From Planctomycetota bacterium (GTDB lineage Bacteria > Planctomycetota > Phycisphaerae > UBA1845 > PWPN01), in contig JACQVT010000408.1 in the NCBI GenBank assembly GCA_016209665.1, positions 1 through 5,899 on the forward strand: 5,899 nucleotides of DNA. Reading direction: 5' to 3'. Of this stretch, positions 1 through 5,835 are shown in pieces (the stretch's first letter is position 1; each line of letters starts with the position of its first letter). Under the pieces are notes generated by a model. The model did not search any database and was not told the origin of the DNA. It was given only the letters and a program-made list of their open reading frames with translations. Position numbers and translations under genes: made by a program.

Positions 1-1092
1 GCCCAGGTAGCTGAAGATCCAATCCCGCCCCGGTTTTTCCCCACCCCGCAAGATGCAGGCGAAGCTCTGCCCGTCAATCGGCAGGTCTTTGGGGATCGTA
101 GCCCCTGTCCATTCAGCCAGCGTCGGGAAGAAATCGGAGAAGTCCACCAGCTCCCGCGACACGACGCCCGACTTGACTCGGCCGGGACAGTTGGCGATCA
201 AGGGAACGCGGACGCCCAGCTCCGTCACCGTCCCTTTGCCTGACTTGCCCGTCCCGTTGTCGCCCGTGAACAACACGATGGTGTTCTTGCGAAGCCCCAG
301 GTCATCGAGAGCCTGTATCAGCCGCCCCATCACGTGGTCCAGATACTCCAGGTTCGCCTGGAACCCGCCCTCGGTTTTCTGGCCCGGATGCTCGGGGGCG
401 GGCGTCGGGTCCCACGGCGAATGCGTCAGGCAGGCCGGGTAATACGCGAAGAACGGCCGGTCTTTGTTCTTCCGCATGAAGTCGATCACCCAGCCGCTGT
501 AAACGTCGGGGCCGTACTGCTCCGGCGTCGTCGGCAGGTGCTTGCCGTCCTGAATGACCGCCGGATGCCAGTACCGCTGCCGGGGCGTGCCCTCGAACTT
601 CGCGTCCGCCGGCAACTGTTCCCAGGCCCATACGCAGTACGCGTCGAACCCGCTGTCCAGGATCATCCGCGGCTGCTGTTGGATGTAGTTGAGCTGCCAC
701 TTGCCCGCCAGCCCCGTCGCGTAGCCGCGCGATTTCAACAGGTCGCCGAACGTATAGATCTCGGCGCCCAGGTACGTCGGCGCCGCCACCCGCCCGATGA
801 AGTTGTACCAGCCGGTGTGAAACCCATACCGCCCGGTCATGATTTCGACCCGCGACGGCGAACAGAGCGGTGTCGCCCAGCACGTCTCGAACCGCACGCC
901 GCCCGCCGCCAGCCGGTCCAGGTTGGGCGTGCGGTGCCGGCTGTGGCCGTAACAACCCAGCTCCTTGGCCCCCAGGTCGTCGGCCATCACCAGCAGCACG
1001 TTCGGCGGCCGATCCGCCGACGGCTCGGCCGCCAGCACGTGGCAACACAGAACCAGCGTGGTCAGCACGATATTGTCGGGGAGGGCTCTCAT
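1..1092 (-). CDS. Exported family S1 sulfatase (arylsulfatase-like), C-terminus cut by window edge
   Basis: Probably hydrolyses sulfate esters, likely on a glycan, outside the cytoplasm. The frame is open for 364 codons to the left edge. Residues 1-22 look like a signal peptide (hydrophobic stretch about 8-20, cleavage near LAA|EP). Family S1 landmarks appear in order: metal-binding D38-D39 (VMADDLG); C77-S-P-S-R81, the CxPxR motif whose Cys becomes formylglycine; K131 in AGKWQL; H224 in THSPW; metal-binding D278-N279 (TGDNG); K286 and R295 in the KGTVTELGVRVP segment. The usual His of GKWHL is Gln133, which is noteworthy. S1 enzymes commonly have 450-550 residues, so the C-terminal subdomain is missing here only because of the window limit. 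The ATG at 1092 lacks a clear Shine-Dalgarno but places the signal peptide correctly. It lies 156 bp after prepilin A on the same strand and may be co-transcribed. The substrate cannot be read from the sequence. A formylglycine-generating enzyme must be encoded elsewhere. Confidence 0.93.
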   Translation of the reverse strand, partial: MRALPDNIVLTTLVLCCHVLAAEPSADRPPNVLLVMADDLGAKELGCYGHSRHRTPNLDRLAAGGVRFETCWATPLCSPSRVEIMTGRYGFHTGWYNFIGRVAAPTYLGAEIYTFGDLLKSRGYATGLAGKWQLNYIQQQPRMILDSGFDAYCVWAWEQLPADAKFEGTPRQRYWHPAVIQDGKHLPTTPEQYGPDVYSGWVIDFMRKNKDRPFFAYYPACLTHSPWDPTPAPEHPGQKTEGGFQANLEYLDHVMGRLIQALDDLGLRKNTIVLFTGDNGTGKSGKGTVTELGVRVPLIANCPGRVKSGVVSRELVDFSDFFPTLAEWTGATIPKDLPIDGQSFACILRGGEKPGRDWIFSYLG

Positions 1093-1248
1093 GTCAACAA
1101 CATCGGCTTCACCGCCGTGCAGCCCCGAGTCCCGCGCCGGTAGGCTGCTCCTCAAAACCTGCACCCAAACAGAATTCGACCGCCAGACACTCCCCCCACC
1201 CCGGCGCGCCGGCAGCCTCACCAGGCCGAGTGCCCCAATCGATTGTTC

Positions 1249-2382
1249 TCAGGGATCCAACGGCCCCGGATACGTGCCGACCTCATGGGGCGACACGCGA
1301 ACCTTGGGCAAGTACCGCCAATTCGGGAGCTGCTCGCCACCGTCGTAGAGGGGATTCCCCAGGATCCGCTGAACGGGAGCGCCGTGCCCGTCCGCGAACG
1401 TCAGGTTCAAGCGGTTCCGGCGATGCCGCTCGGGGCGGAGTTTCAGGCGGTAACTCCGGTCCACGTACTCCAGCAACGGCCCACGGACCCGGATTCCCGC
1501 CGCCGGGTCGCCCGTGCCGAACAGCGTCGGGGCGCCGGCCTGGTTGAGCAGATCCGCGTTCTTGAATCCCACGCCGGCGTCCGCCAACACCACCACTTCC
1601 GAGGGACGCACGACCTTGTCGATCCAGCCGCGCAGAGCAGCCTTCGCGCCCGGGCTCCCCGATTTCGACCCATTGCTCCATACACCGCGCCCCGCCGGCG
1701 GAGCCAGACTCGTCCCCACGATGTCGACGTTGATGCCGTACGAGAGATAACCAAAGACATACTTGGCGGGCTCGTCGGCACCCGTGCTCGATGGCAACCC
1801 AAAGGTATTGATCGGGTACTCGTCCGCCGGGCAAGACAAAACCTCCGTGAACTTGCGAATCGCCGGGTTGTCCTTCTTGGCCCGGTCCGGACCCACCACG
1901 CCCCAGTCCACGTTCTTCCTGAGCGATCGGGAACCCGCCTCGCGAGCCAGGACGACCGGCCAACCCAATAAGTTCGGTGTGGGAGTCGATGTGCCGGATT
2001 CGTACGCATACAGCGTTCGGCCGGAATCACCCAAGCTGCTCAGGTCGAATGAGCCGGTCGGGTTATTATTGGTGTTCGTCGGTGATATGTTGGCCACCAC
2101 CTGAAACCGACTCCGGTGTGCGGCGGCAAACGTGTTGATCCCCGTCCCCATGTCGCGGGTATTCGCGAGACATTTGGCGCTGCGTGCCTGATCCCGGGCC
2201 TCGGTCAACGCGGGGATCAGGATCGCGATCAACACGGCGATGATCGCCACCACCACCAGCACTTCGATCAGCGTGAAACCCGTCCGGACGCCGGACACCC
2301 GGCCGCGAAGTTCGGCCGGTGGCCTCATCCCCCGCTGCCCCCGAGGAGACGACATGCCGAAATGGACGTCATCAGCAACCAT
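1249..2382 (-). CDS. Prepilin-like protein A with N-terminal methylation motif and C-terminal DGH motif
   Basis: A 377-residue type IV pilin/pseudopilin-like protein. The basic leader (residues 1-35) ends in G35|F36-T-L-I-E40, the prepilin peptidase site with the conserved Glu at mature position 5. A single hydrophobic helix follows (about 36-58). The remainder is a soluble domain outside the cytoplasm containing KCLAN-RDMGTG (C71), SCPAD (C184), FGYLSYGIN and, near the C-terminus, RHRRNRLNLTFADGH (H320, DGH 331-333). The last resembles the H-X9-DG signature of planctomycete prepilin-type proteins, with ten rather than nine residues between His and Asp. An ATG 39 bases upstream (2421) is possible, but the ATG at 2382 has AAGGAAG six bases before it and gives the same 35-residue leader as the neighbour. 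The start is 59 bp after the stop of paralogue B, so the two probably form an operon. Whether it is a pilin, a secretion pseudopilin or a surface protein is unknown; no assembly gene is in view. Confidence 0.9.
   Translation of the reverse strand: MVADDVHFGMSSPRGQRGMRPPAELRGRVSGVRTGFTLIEVLVVVAIIAVLIAILIPALTEARDQARSAKCLANTRDMGTGINTFAAAHRSRFQVVANISPTNTNNNPTGSFDLSSLGDSGRTLYAYESGTSTPTPNLLGWPVVLAREAGSRSLRKNVDWGVVGPDRAKKDNPAIRKFTEVLSCPADEYPINTFGLPSSTGADEPAKYVFGYLSYGINVDIVGTSLAPPAGRGVWSNGSKSGSPGAKAALRGWIDKVVRPSEVVVLADAGVGFKNADLLNQAGAPTLFGTGDPAAGIRVRGPLLEYVDRSYRLKLRPERHRRNRLNLTFADGHGAPVQRILGNPLYDGGEQLPNWRYLPKVRVSPHEVGTYPGPLDP
2222..2281 (-). repeat. 60-bp near-identical block, copy in prepilin A
   Basis: This stretch encodes GFTLIEVLVVVAIIAVLIAI. 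It matches 3427-3486 at 59 of 60 bases, the only difference being C at 2235 against G at 3440. That change causes the Val/Leu difference; every synonymous position agrees. Identity falls off at both edges. Confidence 0.9.
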
Positions 2383-2388
2383 CGATCG

Positions 2389-2395
2389 CTTCCTT
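2389..2395 (-). promoter_or_regulatory. Ribosome binding site deciding the start of prepilin A
   Basis: On the minus strand AAGGAAG lies six bases before the ATG at 2382. The in-frame ATG at 2421 and the later ones at 2355 and 2328 have no comparably placed purine-rich match; 2328 has only G runs. This, and the resulting 35-residue leader, fix the preferred start. Confidence 0.65.
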
Positions 2396-2441
2396 GCCGG
2401 GATCCGCCACCTGCCGGACATACAGCCTCAACCAACGGATC

Positions 2442-3587
2442 TCACGGATACGGTGCCGGATACCTGCCCACTCCGTAGGGGGAGACGCGGGCCTTGGGCA
2501 GGTATTGCCACGCGGGAATGAGCGGGTACTTGCCCGACGAATCCTCCACGCCCGATGGGTTCAGCGGGTTTCCCCGGATCCGGTTGGCGAGGCCGCCGTG
2601 CCCGTCGACGAACGTGATGTTCAGCCGGCCTCCGCCATACTTGTCGTGCGACAGAGTTCCCCGGTGCCGGTCGGCCCGGAATTTCGCCTTGAACGCCGTA
2701 TCCACGAATTCCAGGAACGGCCCTCGCGGGGCCTGCCCGGAGTTCCCGCCGGTCCCGAAACGCGTCGGCGCCCCCGGCTGTGGCAGAGCGTAGGAGTTGT
2801 TGTCGGCAACGCCGGCGTCAGTCAATGCCACCACTTCGGACGGCCGAATCGCCTTGCCCAAGCGCCCTCCGAGCGGGTTACCCCCCTCGCCCGGCAGGCC
2901 CCTGCTGCCGTCCTTCCACACCCCGCCCGTCCCCACGGTCACAAGGTCCATGTTAATGCCGTAGGACAGATACCCGAAGATGTAATCCTTCGTAGCGTCA
3001 ATTCCCGTGCTCGAAGGCGTTCCGAACGTGTTGATCTTCCATTTGTCGGCAGGACAGGTCAGGATGTCGCTGAACTTGCGGATCCTGCCCCAGTTGGCGT
3101 AGACGTTCGCAGCCCCCACACCGGCAACCACCCCCCAATCAAGGTTCTGGTGCAGCGACTTGACGCCGGCCTCCCGCAGAAGGACCAGCGGCCAGCCCAG
3201 CAGGTTGGGGATCGACTTGCCCGTCCCCGATTCGTAGGCGAAGATGCTCCGGCCGGTGTCTTCAATGGCGGCCAGATCCATGCTGCTCGTCACGTTGCCG
3301 ATGACCTGAAACCGGTCCTTGTGGGCCGTGGCGAACGTATTCATCCCCGTGCCCATGTCCCGAGCATTCGCCAGGCATTTCGTGCAGCGGGCTGCGTCCT
3401 TGGCCGCGAGCAGCGAGGGCACGAGAATCGCGATCAACAGGGCGATGATCGCCACCACCACCAGCACTTCGATCAGCGTGAAACCCCGTTGGCCGCCGAC
3501 ACCGCCCGCCGAGCCGAACGATCTACTGGGACGAGAACCATGCGCTCGAAGCGAACGCGCGAACTCACGGACGCGGTTTGTTGACAT
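2442..3587 (-). CDS. Prepilin-like protein B with N-terminal methylation motif and C-terminal DGH motif
   Basis: A 381-residue paralogue of the downstream gene, probably the first gene of the leftward operon. The leader (residues 1-35, basic and Gly-rich) ends in G35|F36-T-L-I-E40, the prepilin peptidase/N-methylation site, followed by one membrane helix (about 36-58). The soluble domain shares with protein A the KCLANARDMGTG block (C71, plus an extra C68), TCPAD (C178), FGYLSYGIN, RPSEVV and LPKARVSP. The C-terminal FVDGH (328-330) is kept, but the segment between the RHR element and DGH is several residues longer than in A (GTLSHDKYGGG insertion), so the H-X9-DG spacing is broken unless the His of LSHD takes the role. 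By eye about half or more of the residues match A. An ATG at 3710 would add 41 residues; the ATG at 3587 is preferred because CGGAGG stands seven bases before it. Probable role: membrane-anchored pilin or pseudopilin-like surface protein; the partner machinery is not in the window. Confidence 0.9.
   Translation of the reverse strand: MSTNRVREFARSLRAHGSRPSRSFGSAGGVGGQRGFTLIEVLVVVAIIALLIAILVPSLLAAKDAARCTKCLANARDMGTGMNTFATAHKDRFQVIGNVTSSMDLAAIEDTGRSIFAYESGTGKSIPNLLGWPLVLLREAGVKSLHQNLDWGVVAGVGAANVYANWGRIRKFSDILTCPADKWKINTFGTPSSTGIDATKDYIFGYLSYGINMDLVTVGTGGVWKDGSRGLPGEGGNPLGGRLGKAIRPSEVVALTDAGVADNNSYALPQPGAPTRFGTGGNSGQAPRGPFLEFVDTAFKAKFRADRHRGTLSHDKYGGGRLNITFVDGHGGLANRIRGNPLNPSGVEDSSGKYPLIPAWQYLPKARVSPYGVGRYPAPYP
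3427..3486 (-). repeat. 60-bp near-identical block, copy in prepilin B
   Basis: Partner of 2222-2281, at a constant offset of 1205 bp, with one mismatch. It encodes the cleavage-site Gly and the first 19 residues of the mature protein. Flanking codons on both sides are clearly diverged between the two genes. Confidence 0.9.
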
Positions 3588-3594
3588 GGGGCGA

Positions 3595-3600
3595 CCTCCG
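3595..3600 (-). promoter_or_regulatory. Ribosome binding site deciding the start of prepilin B
   Basis: On the minus strand CGGAGG lies seven bases before the ATG at 3587, a near-ideal Shine-Dalgarno. It argues against the upstream in-frame ATG at 3710. Confidence 0.75.
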
Positions 3601-3703
3601 TGCTGACTCGACAAACCGATCTGAGACCACCCGCGCGGCCGGCAACGAGTTGCCCAGGGAGCCCGCACCGCGCCCATGATGGCCTCCCTGCATCTTATCG
3701 GCG

Positions 3704-3732
3704 ATTCCACCCCAATGCAAGCGTTATGACAA
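3704..3732 (-). promoter_or_regulatory. Candidate promoter, proximal, for the prepilin operon
   Basis: On the minus strand TTGTCA (five of six matches to the sigma-70 -35 box, 3727-3732) is followed after 17 bases by TGGAAT (four of six to the -10 box, 3704-3709). Transcription would begin near 3697, giving a leader of roughly 110 nt before prepilin B. The -35 box sits between the arms of the inverted repeat at 3720-3738. The match is moderate and based on general bacterial consensus, not on planctomycete data. Confidence 0.35.
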
Positions 3733-3738
3733 AACGCT
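3720..3738. repeat. Inverted repeat AGCGTT-N7-AACGCT, possible operator
   Basis: Arms are 3720-3725 and 3733-3738, with a 7-base centre holding the candidate -35 box of the leftward promoter. The site is overlapped by two direct copies of GTTATG (3723-3728 and 3739-3744), 16 bp apart. It looks like a protein-binding site, but no regulator is encoded nearby and the arms are short. Confidence 0.35.
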
Positions 3739-3778
3739 GTTATGCCCGCGACGAGAGTCGCTAACCTGCACGCCCATG

Positions 3779-3787
3779 ATTATATCA
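3779..3787 (-). promoter_or_regulatory. Candidate extended -10 promoter, distal, for the prepilin operon
   Basis: The minus strand reads TGATATAAT, a perfect extended -10 element (TGN-TATAAT). It lies in a small AT-rich island, with no recognisable -35 box at the usual distance, as allowed for extended -10 promoters. It would give an untranslated leader of about 185 nt before prepilin B. Confidence 0.4.
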
Positions 3788-3843
3788 TTTGAATCGGGCG
3801 GCACTTACGCCAACAGCTTCGCCGAGCCGGGCGAGGCCGCCTC

Positions 3844-3872
3844 TTGTGGGCACATAACGGCGCGATTATGCT
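3844..3872 (+). promoter_or_regulatory. Weak candidate promoter for the oxidoreductase gene
   Basis: TTGTGG (3844-3849) and TATGCT (3867-3872, four of six to the -10 box) are 17 bases apart. The implied leader is about 58 nt. The -35 match is poor. A CATAAC motif (3853-3858) lies in the spacer. Confidence 0.25.
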
Positions 3873-3936
3873 GTCGGCCTGGCACCCCGCCCCACTGCGG
3901 CAGGGTCTGTTGAATGCGGCCTCCGGGAGAACTGTC

Positions 3937-5265
3937 ATGGCGACCCGCACCACCCGCCGCCGGTTCTTGCGCCAGTGCCACAAAGCGGCCGCCCTCGGGG
4001 CCGCAGTCATGGCGGGGCCCTCGGCACGCGCCGCCGGCCTCGGAGCCAACGAGCGGGTCCGCCTAGCGTTCATCGGCTGCGGCATCCGGCACAAGCGCCA
4101 GATTGCCGCCTTCATGGAGGCCCCGCACGCCCGCGTGGTCGCCGTCTGCGACGTGAACCGCATCCGGGCCGAACGGGCTCGCCAGCTCGTCGAGGATGCC
4201 GGCGGCGGCAGGCCCGATATGGAAGGCGACTTCCGCCGCCTGCTCGACCGCCGGGACATCGACGCCGTCATCGTCGCCACGCCCGAGCACTGGAAGTGCC
4301 TTATCACCGTGATGGCCTGCCGGGCCGGCAAGGAGGTCTACGTCGAAAAACCTCTCGCCCTGACCATCGCCGAGGGCCGCACCATCGTCCAGGCCGCCCG
4401 CGAGCACAAGCGGGTCGTGATGATCGGCACCCAGCAGCGGAGCATGGAGTCCTATCACCAGGCCGTCGAGTTCGTGCAGTCGGGCCAGCTCGGCCGTGTC
4501 AGCACGGTCCGATCGTGGACGTTCGAGAACCGCGGCTCCGAGGGTTACGGCAACCCGCCCGACGGCAAGGCTCCGCCCGAACTCGACTGGGACCTATGGC
4601 TCGGCCCAGCGCCGGCCGTGCCGTTCAACCCCAATCGGTTCAGCCAGTTCCACTTCTTCTGGGACTACGGCGGCGGATGGCAATGCGACTGGGGCGTCCA
4701 CTTGTTCGATGTGGTCCACTGGGCGATGAAGGTCGACCACCCCCTTTCCGCCGTCGGCGTCGGTGGCAAGTTCGCCTGCCGCGACAACACCGAACACCCC
4801 GACACGTTCGAGGCCGTCTTCGAGTATCCCGGCTTCGTCTCGCTCTACTCCTACCGCCACGGCAACGACCGCGAGTACGAGGACATGTGGTACGGCAACG
4901 CGTTCTTCGGCGACAAGGGCACGCTCGTCGTCAATCGCGACGGCTGGCGGGTCATCCCCCAGCCGATTAACACCCACGACGCCAAGGGCGCGGGCGGCTT
5001 CAAGATGCCCGCCGTCACCAAGCCCGGTACGCCCGTCGAGGGTCCCCACCAGCAGCACTTCGTGGAACTCGTCCGCGCCGGCAGGCAGCCCGACGTGGGC
5101 GACGTCGAGACCGGCCATCGCTCGACCATTCCCGGGCACCTCGCCAACATCTCGTTCCGCGTCGGCCGCAAGGTCTACTGGGACCCCGCCGCCGAGCGCA
5201 TCAAATCCGACGACGAAGCCAACAACCTCCTCACCCGCCCCTACCGCGCCCCCTGGCACCTGTGA
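3937..5265 (+). CDS. Tat-exported Gfo/Idh/MocA family NAD(P)-dependent oxidoreductase
   Basis: A 442-residue protein of the glucose-fructose oxidoreductase/inositol dehydrogenase/MocA family. These enzymes oxidise or reduce sugars and related alcohols with NAD(P). Residues 1-33 form a twin-arginine signal (T6-R7-R8-R9-F10-L11-R12, hydrophobic stretch 17-27, cleavage near ARA|AG), so it is exported folded, probably with its cofactor bound. The Rossmann domain begins VRLAFIGCGIRH (G47, G49; the third small residue of GxGxxG is replaced by His52). D72 ends the second strand (VAVCDVN) and suggests NAD preference. E137-K138-P139 is the family EKP motif with the catalytic Lys. CDWGVHLFD gives the D251-x3-H255 pair typical of the active site, preceded by WDYGGGW. 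The length is normal for Tat-type members. The start was chosen because GGGAGA (3925-3930) lies six bases before it and the Tat motif sits near the terminus; an ATG at 3844 would put 31 residues before it. Transcribed divergently from the prepilin operon. Substrate unknown. Confidence 0.94.
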   Translation: MATRTTRRRFLRQCHKAAALGAAVMAGPSARAAGLGANERVRLAFIGCGIRHKRQIAAFMEAPHARVVAVCDVNRIRAERARQLVEDAGGGRPDMEGDFRRLLDRRDIDAVIVATPEHWKCLITVMACRAGKEVYVEKPLALTIAEGRTIVQAAREHKRVVMIGTQQRSMESYHQAVEFVQSGQLGRVSTVRSWTFENRGSEGYGNPPDGKAPPELDWDLWLGPAPAVPFNPNRFSQFHFFWDYGGGWQCDWGVHLFDVVHWAMKVDHPLSAVGVGGKFACRDNTEHPDTFEAVFEYPGFVSLYSYRHGNDREYEDMWYGNAFFGDKGTLVVNRDGWRVIPQPINTHDAKGAGGFKMPAVTKPGTPVEGPHQQHFVELVRAGRQPDVGDVETGHRSTIPGHLANISFRVGRKVYWDPAAERIKSDDEANNLLTRPYRAPWHL

Positions 5266-5377
5266 CGGCGGGCATGCCGACCACGACCGGAGGGAGTCCT
5301 GCCCCGCGCCCGGATCACCTGAACCCAGGCCTTGCGTTGCTACGAAACGGACGCCGGTCTCCTCTCGAGACTAACGG

Positions 5378-5404
5378 CAAGCCGTCGAAGCGACCGACGG
5401 CTTG
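5378..5404 (+). terminator. Strong hairpin downstream of the oxidoreductase, possible terminator
   Basis: Ten perfectly paired bases, CAAGCCGTCG (5378-5387) and CGACGGCTTG (5395-5404), enclose a 7-base loop. It starts 112 bp after the stop codon. No T-tract follows, so it is not a classic intrinsic terminator; it may instead stabilise the mRNA 3' end or mark Rho-assisted termination. Confidence 0.4.
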
Positions 5405-5659
5405 GAAACCCGGCGCCGCGTTAGCGGGCGCGACGATAGCGAAGGCAGCCCCAGAGCAGAACCGGGACTGCCGCCTCGCGCAGCGTGATCGGGATCGCAG
5501 CCGCCCTCCCACGTCGAAACATGAGGGCGGGTGACACCACCCGGCCGGACCGGTGTGACGGTGAGGACCCCGCCGCGAGGCGAAGCCGACTCCGCCGCCG
5601 TCGCGTGGCCGTCCGAGAGAATGTGTTCTCACGGATCAATCTCCGACGAATGACGGACC

Positions 5660-5665
5660 TATAAT
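5660..5665 (+). promoter_or_regulatory. Candidate -10 box (TATAAT) for the last gene
   Basis: A perfect TATAAT lies in an AT-rich run within GC-rich DNA on the plus strand. No good -35 box is found 16-18 bases upstream. If used, the leader to the ATG at 5836 is about 165 nt. Confidence 0.3.
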
Positions 5666-5835
5666 AAAATAAGTCGGAAAGGGTGGCCCGGGCTTTGTGT
5701 GTTCGGTCGCGTGAGTATCGAACGCCCAAGAGCGGCCGGGCGTCACATCTCCCCAGGATTTCGGCGGAGCCGGGGTTCCGGCCCCAGAAGGTTTACAAGT
5801 CCCATGTCCCCCTGAACTCAAGCGAGGGTACCCCA

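Larger units (their letters stand above)
3588..3936. other. Divergent intergenic region between prepilin operon and oxidoreductase
   Basis: This 349-bp stretch separates two divergently transcribed units. Open frames extend into it from both sides, but the Shine-Dalgarno evidence places both starts at its borders, so I treat it as non-coding. It contains AT-rich islands within GC-rich DNA, an ATGAT-TAT-ATCAT inverted repeat (3776-3788), an AGCGTT/AACGCT inverted repeat (3720-3738), and CATAAC three times (both strands counted). Separate entries cover the promoter candidates. Confidence 0.7.
5266..5835. other. Intergenic stretch without a convincing gene
   Basis: About 570 bp between the oxidoreductase stop and the next plus-strand start. 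Open frames on both strands give low-complexity Arg/Pro/Ser-rich translations without motifs, and none has a good ribosome binding site plus recognisable domain. It holds a 10-bp-stem hairpin (5378-5404), small GC-rich palindromes (GCCCGGGC near 5687, GCCGG-GGTT-CCGGC at 5769-5782), and an AT-rich patch around 5659-5672 that may be the promoter of the following gene. I see no tRNA or recognisable riboswitch. Confidence 0.6.

Noticed and set aside
302..1048. Minus-strand open frame of 248 codons, and plus-strand frames at 334-1143 and 870-1547
   Set aside because: They overlap the sulfatase in other frames and translate to Arg/Pro/Ala-rich sequence without motifs, the usual shadow of GC-rich coding DNA.
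1201..1212. Perfect 12-bp palindrome CCGGCGCGCCGG between prepilin A and the sulfatase
   Set aside because: It has no loop or T-tract for a terminator, and short GC palindromes are expected in DNA of this composition.
2319..3584. Plus-strand open frame of 421 codons
   Set aside because: It is antisense to prepilin B, which has a conserved N-methylation motif, family blocks and a good ribosome binding site; the plus-strand translation has no recognisable domain.
3588..3710. Upstream extension of prepilin B from the ATG at 3710
   Set aside because: The extra 41 residues would give a 76-residue leader, and the ATG at 3587 has a near-ideal Shine-Dalgarno.
3844..3936. Upstream extension of the oxidoreductase from the ATG at 3844
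   Set aside because: It would bury the Tat signal behind 31 unrelated residues; the ATG at 3937 has a Shine-Dalgarno and puts the twin-arginine motif near the N-terminus.
3975..4970. Plus-strand open frame of 331 codons inside the oxidoreductase
   Set aside because: It is a frame-shifted reading of the oxidoreductase, rich in Arg and Pro and without domains.
5315..5632. Minus-strand frames at 5315-5632, 5421-5729 and 5636-5869 as possible small genes
   Set aside because: Their translations are Arg/Ser-rich without motifs or signal peptides, no clear ribosome binding sites are seen, and they overlap one another or the next gene.
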